Source: an uncultured Saprospiraceae bacterium (lineage in GTDB: Bacteria; Bacteroidota; Bacteroidia; Chitinophagales; Saprospiraceae). From it: DNA of 64,000 nt. Every line of letters starts with the position of its first letter. Position 1 is the first letter of the stretch. This document shows positions 18,036 through 26,539 of this stretch, piece after piece. Location: assembly GCA_905480605.1 (NCBI GenBank), contig CAJQRD010000037.1, positions 38,970-102,969 on the forward strand, in the 5' to 3' direction. Under the pieces are notes generated by a model that worked only from the letters and a program-made list of their open reading frames with translations, was not told the origin of the DNA and made no database searches. The translations under genes and the position numbers were made by a program.

Positions 18036-18519
18036 TATATTTAGCTGGTCGACAACGCTTTCTTCTCAAATTTATCTTCAACTGGAACGCAGTGGCTGGA
18101 CAGAAACCATCAGATTCTACGAAGGGGATTATCTTCAATTTAAACTAAAAGAGTTTCCAAAAACTTGGAGAAGTGAAGAGATTCTTTCAATAAAGCCGGA
18201 AGAAAACATCTTGGTCTTTGAAGACAATTTTTACAATATCAATCAAATTCATTCCATTCGAATAAATAAAAACTGGGCAAAAGCAATTGGTCCAAAATTG
18301 ATGCTATTTAGCGCCGCATGGTTTACTTATGGAGGCATCGCTACATTAGCCAGTGGTGAAGGAGGCTACAAAATGAGCTCCAATGAAATTGTAATTGGTG
18401 GTATTATTGCCTCAGTTGGTTTCTTTATAAAAACATTATTCTCAAAAAAGAAATTCAAACTCAATAAAAGAAAACGGCTGAGAATCATGGATTTGAGAAT
18501 GAATGTCAATAATCCTTAA
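18001..18519 (+). CDS. exported or membrane protein of unknown function
   Basis: A 172-residue protein that starts inside the 3' end of rnpA (35-base overlap). It has a signal peptide or anchor (1-22, ending TTLSSQ), a small beta-rich region (WTETIRFYEGDYLQFKL, EEILSIKPEENILVFEDN), then two hydrophobic helices (about 95-115 and 128-145) and a very basic tail (KKKFKLNKRKRLRI). No family recognised. The overlap with rnpA suggests translational coupling. It converges on aroQ with 10 bases between. Confidence 0.7.
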   Translation: MKLLKGLIVWLSIFSWSTTLSSQIYLQLERSGWTETIRFYEGDYLQFKLKEFPKTWRSEEILSIKPEENILVFEDNFYNINQIHSIRINKNWAKAIGPKLMLFSAAWFTYGGIATLASGEGGYKMSSNEIVIGGIIASVGFFIKTLFSKKKFKLNKRKRLRIMDLRMNVNNP

Positions 18520-18529
18520 AAGAGAAGCC

Positions 18530-18958
18530 TTATCGCTCATATGATTTTATAAAGTAAGCTACGGCCTTTTCATATCCTCCAATTCCCTCACCTATAATAT
18601 GATGAACGCAAGCATCTTTCATATATGAGTGTCTGCGAAAATCTTCTCGTTCATAAATGTTAGAAATGTGCATTTCAACAACTGGCGTATTGATCGACCT
18701 AATTGCATCAGCAATAGCTATTGATGTATGCGTATATGCACCTGCATTCATAACTATTCCATCATAACTGAAACCTACTTCATGTAATTTGTCAAGTAAC
18801 AATCCTTCATGGTTTGATTGAAAGTATTCTATCTTATGTGCTGGAAACGAATCTCTTATATCTCCAACTATTTCGTCCATCGTTATTTCACCATAAATAT
18901 CTGGTTGTCGAATTCCTAGTAAGTTTAGATTTGGACCATTGAGGATTAGAATTTCCAT
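18530..18958 (-). CDS. aroQ: type II 3-dehydroquinate dehydratase
   Basis: A 142-residue enzyme of the shikimate pathway converting 3-dehydroquinate to 3-dehydroshikimate. I start at the ATG at 18958 (MEILILNGPNLNLLG), the normal N-terminus; the open frame extends to 19024 but that part is not family-like and overlaps a terminator. Motifs: NGPNLNLLGIRQPDIYG with the catalytic Tyr, FQSNHEGLLLDKLHE, NAGAYTHTSIAIADAI (usually NPGAYTHTS) and VEMHISNIYEREDFRRHSY. It lies alone downstream of recQ. Confidence 0.96.
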   Translation of the reverse strand: MEILILNGPNLNLLGIRQPDIYGEITMDEIVGDIRDSFPAHKIEYFQSNHEGLLLDKLHEVGFSYDGIVMNAGAYTHTSIAIADAIRSINTPVVEMHISNIYEREDFRRHSYMKDACVHHIIGEGIGGYEKAVAYFIKSYER

Positions 18959-19001
18959 TATAAAATTTTGTATGGTGAAGATATAGAAATAGAACTTAAA
19001 T

Positions 19002-19035
19002 AAAAAAAGCGCTGAGTGAACCACTCAACGCTTTT
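19002..19035 (-). terminator. intrinsic terminator after recQ
   Basis: Inverted repeat AGCGcTGAGTG / CACTCAaCGCT with one mismatch and a 4-base loop. On the minus strand it is followed by a run of seven T. It lies 21 bases after the recQ stop and before aroQ, so aroQ should have its own promoter. Confidence 0.85.
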
Positions 19036-19055
19036 ATGTATTTTAAAACAAATTT

Positions 19056-21272
19056 TTAGTTTGCTACATCTGTCATAAACTTGATTCTCACCATGAGAAT
19101 TTCTTCTAGTGTAATGTCGTCTTCTGACAATTCAGAAAAAGCGTCATCAGCTGAATCTGATTCTGCCTCATCGAAGTACTCGAATACATCTTCAACTACA
19201 CCTTCATCTAAGTTCTCTTCTAAATAATAATTGATATCCAATTTGGTACCTGAATTTACGATAAGATTCATTTCCTTCAATAATTCCTCTAATTTCAAAT
19301 CCAAACTATCAGCAATATCATCTAAAGCCAACTTTCTATCAACACCTTGAATTATACTAACTTTTGATTTTGATTTATTTGCAATTTGTTTCATTACAAA
19401 ATCCTCAGGTCTTAATATGTCATTTTCTTCAACGTATTCTTTGATTACATCGAGGAACGGAGCTGCAAACTTCCTTGCCTTTCCTTGACTTACACCAGAT
19501 ATTTTAAGCATATCCTCAACAGTCAACGGATAATATGTTGACATATCATTTAGAGCTGGTTCACTAAACAAAACCCAAGGCTGTAATTTTAATCTCTTTC
19601 CTTCTGATTTTCTCAAATCTTTAAGGATATTCAAAAGGTTCTGATCCAATGCGGTTCCACCTCCAGAATTGGTTATAACAGGCTCGTCATTCGTTGCTGT
19701 AAAATCCCTATTTAGTGGAATTTCTACTGAAAAAGGACTTTCAATAAATGAACGTCCTAAGTCCGTCATTTTTAAAAGACCATATTGTTCAATTTCCTTA
19801 TAGACAAAATTCTTTAGAATAGTTTGCCTTAAAATTGAGTGCCAGAAAATTTCACCCTTCTCTTTTCCTTTTCCAAATTTAGGCTTCTTGTCAAAGTTAT
19901 TCGTCTTAATTTCTTTTGACGCTTTGCCTACCATAAAATCAGCCAACAACTTAACACCATAATTTTCCTTTAAGTCAGAAATAACTACTAAAACCTGATG
20001 CATTTCATCAGTTACCTCGAGTTTTTCTTTAGGGTATTTACAGTTGTCACATCCTTTATCACACCTTTCTTCTTCAAACTGCTCACCAAAGTAATGCAAT
20101 AAAAATTTACGTCGGCAAGTGCTTGTTTCAGAATAAGCAATAATTTCTTCCATCAACTGCCCCGCCAGTTCCTTTTCAGCCACTCCTTTATCTCTCAAGA
20201 ATTTTTCCAACTTGAGAATATCTTTATAAGAATAAAAAGCCAAGCAATGTCCACCTAATCCATCTCTTCCTCCTCTCCCTGTCTCTTGGTAATAATTCTC
20301 TATACTCTTTGGAATATCATAATGAATTACAAATCGTACATCTGGTTTGTCGATACCCATTCCAAAAGCGATGGTAGCCACAATAACTTCAACATCCTCC
20401 ATAAGGAAGTCGTCCTGTACTCTATTACGTGTCTTTGAATCTAAGCCTGCATGGTAAGGTGCAGCATTTATACCATTAAGCTGTAAAACTTTGGCAATAT
20501 CTTCTGTGGATTTTCTTGATTGGACATATATTATTCCAGAATTTCCATCTATTCCTTTTATAAACTGAACTATTTCTTTAGCACATTGATCTTTAGACGT
20601 TTTTGGTCTAACCTCATAATAAAGATTATCTCTATTGAATGAAGACATGAAAACATTAGGGTTTTCCATATCCAAATTCTTAATAATATCAGATTGCACC
20701 TTAGGAGTTGCCGTTGCAGTCAACGCAATTACAGGAATATCATCAGATATACCTTTCACCATTTGCTTTATTTTTCTGTATTCTGGTCTAAAGTCATGAC
20801 CCCATTCAGAGATACAATGAGCTTCATCAACTGCTATAAATGATACATTTGCATCTCTAAAAAACTGAATATTTTCTTCCTTTGTTAAAGTCTCAGGAGC
20901 AATAAAAACCATTTTGGTATTACCGGCCATAATATCATCTTTGACCTCTTTCATTTGGGTTTTATTCAAAGACGAATTCAAGAAGTGGGCCACAGAATTC
21001 TTTTCACTAAATCCCCTGATGCTGTCTACTTGATTTTTCATCAAAGCAATTAAAGGCGATATAATTAATGCCGTTCCTTCCATCATCAAAGCTGGCAATT
21101 GATAGCACAATGACTTTCCACCACCAGTAGGCATGATTACAAAAGTATCTCTACCTTCCAATACACTTGCTATAATTTTTTCTTGATTAAGTTTGAATTC
21201 TTTAAATCCAAAATAATTATTTAATTCATTATGCAACCCTGGATCTCTTAATCCTACTTCCTTTACTTCCAT
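19056..21272 (-). CDS. recQ: ATP-dependent DNA helicase RecQ
   Basis: A 738-residue superfamily 2 helicase for recombination repair. Visible: the Q-motif region (FGFKEFKLNQEKII), Walker A MPTGGGKSLCYQLPAL, DEAH box in AVDEAHCISEWGHDFRPEY, TATATPKVQSDI, motif VI QETGRGGRDG, the zinc-binding cysteines in TSTCRRKFLLHYFGE and RCDKGCDNCKYP, a winged-helix domain, and an HRDC domain around 535-610. The acidic tail (about 690-730, EYFDEAESDSADDAFSELSEDD) is typical of Bacteroidota RecQ. Length matches the RecQ of this phylum. Confidence 0.97.
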   Translation of the reverse strand: MEVKEVGLRDPGLHNELNNYFGFKEFKLNQEKIIASVLEGRDTFVIMPTGGGKSLCYQLPALMMEGTALIISPLIALMKNQVDSIRGFSEKNSVAHFLNSSLNKTQMKEVKDDIMAGNTKMVFIAPETLTKEENIQFFRDANVSFIAVDEAHCISEWGHDFRPEYRKIKQMVKGISDDIPVIALTATATPKVQSDIIKNLDMENPNVFMSSFNRDNLYYEVRPKTSKDQCAKEIVQFIKGIDGNSGIIYVQSRKSTEDIAKVLQLNGINAAPYHAGLDSKTRNRVQDDFLMEDVEVIVATIAFGMGIDKPDVRFVIHYDIPKSIENYYQETGRGGRDGLGGHCLAFYSYKDILKLEKFLRDKGVAEKELAGQLMEEIIAYSETSTCRRKFLLHYFGEQFEEERCDKGCDNCKYPKEKLEVTDEMHQVLVVISDLKENYGVKLLADFMVGKASKEIKTNNFDKKPKFGKGKEKGEIFWHSILRQTILKNFVYKEIEQYGLLKMTDLGRSFIESPFSVEIPLNRDFTATNDEPVITNSGGGTALDQNLLNILKDLRKSEGKRLKLQPWVLFSEPALNDMSTYYPLTVEDMLKISGVSQGKARKFAAPFLDVIKEYVEENDILRPEDFVMKQIANKSKSKVSIIQGVDRKLALDDIADSLDLKLEELLKEMNLIVNSGTKLDINYYLEENLDEGVVEDVFEYFDEAESDSADDAFSELSEDDITLEEILMVRIKFMTDVAN

Positions 21273-21851
21273 TATATTTCTAATAATATTATGTCTTACA
21301 ATTTTGTTACCTTGACTAACGAAGGCTTACAACTGGTTTTGGCCAAGACGTCGATTTTATAAATGTGGATTCATATAAAATCAATGAAAAGTTACAACTT
21401 TTTATTTTGTAAATCGAATTTATTAACATCTTTTAGTTAAAAACTTAACAAAGAGTAAAATGTTAAAACTGACCATCTATTTGGTCAATTATCACATTAA
21501 CTACATCCCATTTTTCAGTGTTAACTATTAACGAAAAATAGTTTGCAATTGTGAAACAATGCCAAATTAAAATCCACTTATATGAAAATTCAACTTGTCG
21601 AATCGATTACATCTCTCTGTCCCTTGTTATGAAATTGTAGAAGATTATGTATAGCGTTTCAGTTAGTGATACATTGAGTACTTTTATAATAATTCTTCAT
21701 TACAATGGCCAATTGAAGTTAAGTTCAAAAGAGCTGGGCAAATAATAAACATGGGGTAAGGGAAAGGTATAGTCAAAAAGTCCTACTAGAAGAAGATTTA
21801 CTACTAAGCATAACTTTGATTAAGTAAAGTAGCTAGGGTTCTTATGTAATT
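21273..21851. other. intergenic region without recognisable gene
   Basis: 579 AT-rich bases between recQ and the MATE gene, both on the minus strand. No ORF of note, no tRNA, no strong hairpin with T-run and no consensus promoter were seen. It must hold the recQ promoter and the MATE transcript end, but I cannot place them. Confidence 0.5.
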
Positions 21852-23243
21852 CTAAACCACCACATTTTTCCACTTCCCTCTTCTAAATAAAAATATAGCG
21901 GCTAACGCAATAAGAAGTGAGCTAATACCTATAGCAATATAAACACCTAATGAACCCATATTCAGGCTTACCGCCAATGTATAGGACAGCGGTATTTGAA
22001 CCAACCACATGAAAATAAAACTTAAAATTGTAGGCGTCGTTGTATCACCTGCACCATTAAATGCTTGTGTTACTATCATCTGATATGAGAAAAATACATT
22101 GCCCAAACAAATAACCATTAGACATAAACTGGCTTCTTTAATAACTTCAGGATCCGTTGAAAAAATACTACAAATAGGTTCGCCAAACAAAACAAATATT
22201 AAAGTCAAAGACAGCAAAAAGAAGACATTATAAAATCCTGCTTTCCAAACTGTCGTTTCTGCTCTTTCAGGTTGTCCTGCGCCTAGGTTCTGTCCTACAA
22301 GCGTTGCTGTTGCATTTGCCAACCCCCAGGAAGGCAGTATTGAAAAGATTATAATTCTGATCCCAATTGTATATCCAGCCAAAACAACACTTCCAAATGA
22401 TGCAAGTATTCGTATTAAAAAAATCCAACTGGCCGTTGATATTAAAAACTGACCAGCACCGCCTAATGTCAGTCTGAAAAGTCGAGAAATAGTATCCCAG
22501 TGTATTCTAAAATGACGCCAAGACAATTTCAAAATAAATCCTGCTGAAAATAAAATATAGAGTTGGTATGCAATCCCAAATCCCCTACCTATACACGTTG
22601 CAACTGCAGCTCCTGTAACTCCCATTCCAGAAATAGGTCCTAATCCAAATATCAATATCGGATCTAGAATAATATTCAATAGATTGGCGTATATCAAAGT
22701 ACGCATTGCATATGCAGGACTTCCAGATGCTCTAAAGATGCCATTAAAAACAAACAAGAACATCAAGATAAAATTGAACGATAACATAATTCGGGTATAT
22801 GACTTACCTTCCTCAATCAAACTTTTATCACCACCCATCAACAGTAAAATATCTTCTGCGTAAATGAAGGCTAACGTTCCAGTTACAACAGAAATAATTG
22901 CAGTCAAGATAATTGCTTGACCCGCTACTTTTGAAGCTGCATCTATATTCTTCTCTCCTATTCGCCTCGATATCATAGCCGTGGCCGCCATTGCGACACC
23001 TAATGCGACTGATTCAACCAGCATTAAAATACCTTCTGTAATTCCAACAGTTGCTACTGCATTGTTACTAATTCTTGCCACAAGAAAAACATCTACTATA
23101 GCAAATAATGACTCCATTAACATTTCTAGAATCATTGGTATAGACAACAGAATAAGCGCCTGATTGATACTTCCTTTAGTATAATCAATATCCTTTTCCC
23201 TTACGGCCTTGACAAATAGATTAATGAATTCCTTAAACGACAT
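21852..23243 (-). CDS. MATE-family efflux transporter
   Basis: A 463-residue protein with about 12 membrane helices arranged as two similar halves. MATE features are visible: NQALILLSIPMILEMLMESLF at the first helix, ISNNAVATVGITEG, MISRRIGEKN, and in the second half LVGQNLGAGQPERAE and VTQAFNGAGDT. Such proteins export cationic compounds in exchange for Na+ or H+. The substrate is unknown. Its upstream end faces the ABC transporter operon, divergently, 174 bases away. Confidence 0.95.
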   Translation of the reverse strand: MSFKEFINLFVKAVREKDIDYTKGSINQALILLSIPMILEMLMESLFAIVDVFLVARISNNAVATVGITEGILMLVESVALGVAMAATAMISRRIGEKNIDAASKVAGQAIILTAIISVVTGTLAFIYAEDILLLMGGDKSLIEEGKSYTRIMLSFNFILMFLFVFNGIFRASGSPAYAMRTLIYANLLNIILDPILIFGLGPISGMGVTGAAVATCIGRGFGIAYQLYILFSAGFILKLSWRHFRIHWDTISRLFRLTLGGAGQFLISTASWIFLIRILASFGSVVLAGYTIGIRIIIFSILPSWGLANATATLVGQNLGAGQPERAETTVWKAGFYNVFFLLSLTLIFVLFGEPICSIFSTDPEVIKEASLCLMVICLGNVFFSYQMIVTQAFNGAGDTTTPTILSFIFMWLVQIPLSYTLAVSLNMGSLGVYIAIGISSLLIALAAIFLFRRGKWKNVVV

Positions 23244-23361
23244 GATTCCCTACCCTCTGTTTTTATTATATAAAGATATAACAATATATACTACTGATTC
23301 AAACAGCTTGGCACTTACAGAGTAGAGCTCTTCAACAACTCTGCCTTTTTGTTTGTTAATA

Positions 23362-23394
23362 AACTATTATACATTACAAATTAACCTACTTTTG
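23362..23394 (+). promoter_or_regulatory. probable promoter of the ABC transporter/CFFCG operon
   Basis: TTTG at 23362-23365 and TACTTTTG (TAnnTTTG) at 23387-23394, 21 bases apart, 23 bases before the ATPase start. This is a good match to the Bacteroidota promoter. No clear repressor palindrome was identified around it. Confidence 0.6.
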
Positions 23395-23417
23395 TATCTT
23401 GCAATCAACTATTTATT

Positions 23418-24047
23418 ATGCTGAAAACATCAGGTATTACGCATGCATATGATGAGAAGTTAAAGTTTAACTTCCCTGATATTAACTGTGGAAACAGCCA
23501 AACATTACTCGTCTTAGGACAATCAGGTGTTGGGAAGACAACCTTACTTCACATCTTAGCGGGTATCCTTAAACCCAATCAAGGTGAAGTAATTATAGAA
23601 GACACAAATATTTACAAACTGTCAGGCAATAAGTTAGATAAGTTTCGTGGTCAAAATATTGGACTTGTTTTTCAAAAACCACATTTTGTTCAATCTGTAT
23701 CTGCTGAAGAAAACCTACTCTTAGCACAAAAAATGGCAGGAAATAATCTTGATAAAAAATACGCTTCAGAATTATTTGAAACATTGAATTTAGGTCACAG
23801 AAAAAATGCCAAGACCTATGAAATGAGTCAAGGTGAACAACAAAGATTATCTATAGCCCGGGCTTTGATAAACAAACCTAAAGTTATCTTGGCAGATGAG
23901 CCAACTTCAGCCTTGGATGATAAAAATTGTGAAGAAGTCATCAAACTTTTAGAACGCCATTCAGAGATTGTAAACGCTTCATTAATTGTTGTAACACACG
24001 ACAACAGATTGAAAGACTTTTTTAACAATAAAGTAGAATTGATATGA
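23418..24047 (+). CDS. ABC transporter ATP-binding protein, LolD/MacB-like
   Basis: A 209-residue ATPase with Walker A GQSGVGKTT (near 34-42), the Q-loop (LVFQKPHFVQSVSAEENLL), ABC signature MSQGEQQRLSIARAL, Walker B VILADEPTSALDD and the switch His in VVTHDN. It belongs to the LolD/MacB/FtsE type that works with FtsX-fold permeases. Its stop overlaps the permease start (ATGA), so the two form a complex. With the His-rich permease and the two CFFCG proteins downstream, the arrangement resembles the ZrgABCDE-type zinc system of Vibrio more than lipoprotein transport (inference). Confidence 0.9.
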   Translation: MLKTSGITHAYDEKLKFNFPDINCGNSQTLLVLGQSGVGKTTLLHILAGILKPNQGEVIIEDTNIYKLSGNKLDKFRGQNIGLVFQKPHFVQSVSAEENLLLAQKMAGNNLDKKYASELFETLNLGHRKNAKTYEMSQGEQQRLSIARALINKPKVILADEPTSALDDKNCEEVIKLLERHSEIVNASLIVVTHDNRLKDFFNNKVELI

Positions 24048-25492
24048 GTTTACTGAAACTGGCTTGGAAAAACATTATTCACAATCCCTTGAGTCTTCTC
24101 CTCAATTTAATCTTATTGACATTAGGAATTGGACTTATTAATTTCATCTTACTTGTCAATCATCAATTGAAAGATAAGTTTGATAAAAATTTGGCCGAAA
24201 TCGATTTGGTAATTGGAGCCAAAGGAAGTCCACTTCAAATGATTCTAAGTTCAATGTATCATATTGATGCACCAACTGGAAACATCACCATTGATGAAGC
24301 AAAACCATTTTTAAGAGAAGGGCACCCACTAATCAAAAGATCTGTCCCTTTGTCAATGGGTGATAGTTACAAAGGCTACAGGATCATTGGTACAGATTAT
24401 TCAATACTTGATTTATACGAAGCAAAAATATCGACAGGAAAAAAATGGCAGCACCTTTATGAAGCCACTGTAGGCGCTTCTGTTGCTAAGGAATTAGGTC
24501 TTAAACTTGGATCTAAATTCAAAAGCTCTCATGGCTTCAATGACGATGATGACCTAGAACATGAACATGGTACCTTTACCGTAGTTGGGATATTAGAATC
24601 AACTGGCAGTGTAATTGATCAGTTGTTACTTTGTAATACTGAATCTGTTTGGCAAGTACATGATCATGCTGCTGGAGATCATTCACATGAGAATGAGGTA
24701 GAAGCTCCTTCACAAGAAAACAATCATAATCATGACGAGCTCTCGGGACATGACCATGACGACCACTCGGGACATGATCATGACGACCACGCTAGACATG
24801 ATCATGACGAGCACTCTGGACATGATCATGAAGATCACACAGGACATGATCATGACGAGCACACAGGACACGATCATGACGAATCAAACCCCACTGTGCA
24901 TACAAGTGATATGTCAAGAGCACACTTATTAGAGCATGGTGACCAAGAAATCACTAGTATCTTAATACAGTATAAAAGCAGAACAAATTTTCAAGCTTTA
25001 TCAATGCCCAGGAATATCAACTCAAATACAGATTTACAAGCTGCAGCCCCAGCTTACGAAATCAACAGATTGTATGACATGATGGGAACAGGTACAAAAG
25101 CACTCCAGCTTATCGCAATACTAATTGCTATTGTTTCTGCGATAAGTATTTTTGTTTCATTGCTTAATTCATTGAAACAAAGAAAATACGAATTGTCATT
25201 ATTGCGTGTTTTAGGAGGTAAGTCATCTAGTTTATTATCACTTATACTTATTGAGGGATTAATAATGGCTTTTATTGGATTTTTACTTGGAATGTTATTA
25301 AGCAATGTGGCGCTTTCCAGTTTAACCAGTAGTCTTTCAGATAAGTACAATTATGAATTCGAATCTTGGATTTCACATGGTTGGGAGCCGAAATTATTTG
25401 TAGCCACGATATTACTAGGATTTTTGGCAGCTTTAATTCCTGCTATTTTGGCTTATCGCACGGATATTCATAAAAACCTATCCGTCGGCTAG
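24044..25492 (+). CDS. FtsX-like ABC permease with extracytoplasmic His/Asp repeat
   Basis: A 482-residue permease of the MacB/LolE fold: one N-terminal helix (about 15-38), a large periplasmic domain (40-345), then three helices (about 348-372, 397-425, 450-472). The periplasmic domain contains an insert at about 206-280 with tandem (S/T)GHDHD(D/E)H units, a strong metal-binding composition. DLVIGAKGSPLQMILSS is typical of this permease subgroup. It is coupled to the ATPase gene and followed by two DUF3299-like genes. I infer zinc or other divalent-metal handling; direct evidence is only composition and context. Confidence 0.88.
   Translation: MSLLKLAWKNIIHNPLSLLLNLILLTLGIGLINFILLVNHQLKDKFDKNLAEIDLVIGAKGSPLQMILSSMYHIDAPTGNITIDEAKPFLREGHPLIKRSVPLSMGDSYKGYRIIGTDYSILDLYEAKISTGKKWQHLYEATVGASVAKELGLKLGSKFKSSHGFNDDDDLEHEHGTFTVVGILESTGSVIDQLLLCNTESVWQVHDHAAGDHSHENEVEAPSQENNHNHDELSGHDHDDHSGHDHDDHARHDHDEHSGHDHEDHTGHDHDEHTGHDHDESNPTVHTSDMSRAHLLEHGDQEITSILIQYKSRTNFQALSMPRNINSNTDLQAAAPAYEINRLYDMMGTGTKALQLIAILIAIVSAISIFVSLLNSLKQRKYELSLLRVLGGKSSSLLSLILIEGLIMAFIGFLLGMLLSNVALSSLTSSLSDKYNYEFESWISHGWEPKLFVATILLGFLAALIPAILAYRTDIHKNLSVG
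24743..24883 (+). repeat. in-frame 24-base tandem repeat coding for His/Asp units
   Basis: About six copies of a 24-base unit (of the form gacatgatcatgacgaccac with variable ends) encode repeating GHDHDDH-type octapeptides in the permease. Copies differ at a few bases. Continuous reading frame and lack of spacers rule out CRISPR. Copy number may vary between strains. Confidence 0.85.
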
Positions 25493-25589
25493 GCATAAGT
25501 CATAGATTTAACCTAGTCTTAACCATAATGTTGGATAAATTCTATGCATTTTTGTTGTTATAGTATTGTAACGTTTTGAAATTTATCAA

Positions 25590-26042
25590 ATGAAGCTGTT
25601 AGTTTTTTTATTTCTTTTTACCAACGTGTCATTGCAGGCACAAACCAAAAGTCCAGATCCCTGGAATATTTTGGCCATGGTAGATAAGGAATCAAAATTC
25701 GACGATTTGTTGGGAATGCATGTTATGACAGCAACACCTAAGCCGATTGTTGAACCCTTTAATGGTAAAGAAATCACTATACGAGGATATGTCATTGCCT
25801 TAGCTGCAAAAACGGAATTGAGTCATTTTATGTTTTCACGTTATCCCCAGAATATGTGTTTCTTTTGCGGAGCAGCTGGACCAGAATCAGCCATGCAAGT
25901 TTTCATGAATGGTGGAGAAAAAATAGATTACACAACAGACAAGGTTGTTGTAAAAGGAGTTTTGAATATTCAAAAAGGCGATCCAAGTGGGTTGATTTAC
26001 ACTCTCTTAGATGCCGAATTAATTGAAGTAATTAAACAGTAA
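25590..26042 (+). CDS. small exported CFFCG protein (DUF3299-like)
   Basis: A 150-residue protein with a signal peptide (1-17, SLQAQ). It has the pattern KEITIRGYVIAL ... YPQNMCFFCGAAGPESAMQVF, with C90 and C93, then KVVVKGVLNIQKGDPSGLIYTLLDAEL. This resembles DUF3299 proteins, where the equivalent loop carries CxHxPPPPxNQ. The CxxC pair could bind metal or be redox active. It lies 97 bases after the ABC permease and 5 bases before a paralogue. The function is unknown; metal transfer to or from the transporter is an inference. Confidence 0.8.
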   Translation: MKLLVFLFLFTNVSLQAQTKSPDPWNILAMVDKESKFDDLLGMHVMTATPKPIVEPFNGKEITIRGYVIALAAKTELSHFMFSRYPQNMCFFCGAAGPESAMQVFMNGGEKIDYTTDKVVVKGVLNIQKGDPSGLIYTLLDAELIEVIKQ

Positions 26043-26047
26043 TATAT

Positions 26048-26497
26048 ATGCGTTTTATTTTAAGTTTATCTCTTATACTATCTCTTGCTTTTAGTGTTTC
26101 TGCACAAGATCAAACAAGTAACACTTGGAAAACATTAGCCAAAATTACTTACAAGAAACAGTACGATGAATTGATGGGTTTTAAAATTGACATTCCTGTT
26201 TTTAGTGCTCAAGTAAAAGCATTGTCAGAAAAAGAAATTACAGTCAAAGGGTATATCATTCCAGTTGAAGGTTATAAGTCTCATAAAGAATTTATCTTCT
26301 CCGCATTCCCATACAATATGTGCTTCTTTTGTGGTGGCGCAGGTCCTGAAACAGTTATGGAAGTTGAAGCATTAGAGCCTGTTGAGTATACAGCTGAGCA
26401 AGTTACACTTACTGGTAAACTTACATTAAACGACTCCGATATTAATCGATTGATGTATCTTATAAAGGATGCAAAACTTACTAAAACTGAAGATTAG
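26048..26497 (+). CDS. small exported CFFCG protein (DUF3299-like), second copy
   Basis: A 149-residue paralogue of the preceding gene. It has a signal peptide (1-20, FSVSAQ), KEITVKGYIIPVEGYKSHKEF, then FPYNMCFFCGGAGPETVMEVE with C92 and C95, and QVTLTGKLTLNDSDINRLMYLIKDAKL. The GYIIPVE segment is closer to classical DUF3299 (GYxVPLE) than in the first copy. The two genes are 5 bases apart and clearly co-transcribed, an apparent tandem duplication that has diverged. Role inferred as for the first copy. Confidence 0.8.
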   Translation: MRFILSLSLILSLAFSVSAQDQTSNTWKTLAKITYKKQYDELMGFKIDIPVFSAQVKALSEKEITVKGYIIPVEGYKSHKEFIFSAFPYNMCFFCGGAGPETVMEVEALEPVEYTAEQVTLTGKLTLNDSDINRLMYLIKDAKLTKTED

Positions 26498-26539
26498 AAA
26501 ATTCATTTTTTGAATTTGATACATCTGCCTGCAATTTAT

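Noticed and set aside
18959..19024. Longer aroQ with 22 additional N-terminal residues
   Set aside because: The extension is not family-like and runs into the recQ terminator; the ATG at 18958 gives the standard protein.
21273..21851. Possible RNA gene in the recQ-MATE gap
   Set aside because: No tRNA-like, 6S-like or other recognisable structure and no clear promoter or terminator pair.
24743..24883. Regular repeats that might look like a CRISPR array
   Set aside because: Units are contiguous, in frame and encode His/Asp octapeptides; no spacers.
23418..25492. Assignment as LolDE lipoprotein-release transporter
   Set aside because: The His-rich loop and the linked CFFCG genes are not expected for LolDE; a metal role fits better, though the ATPase alone cannot decide.
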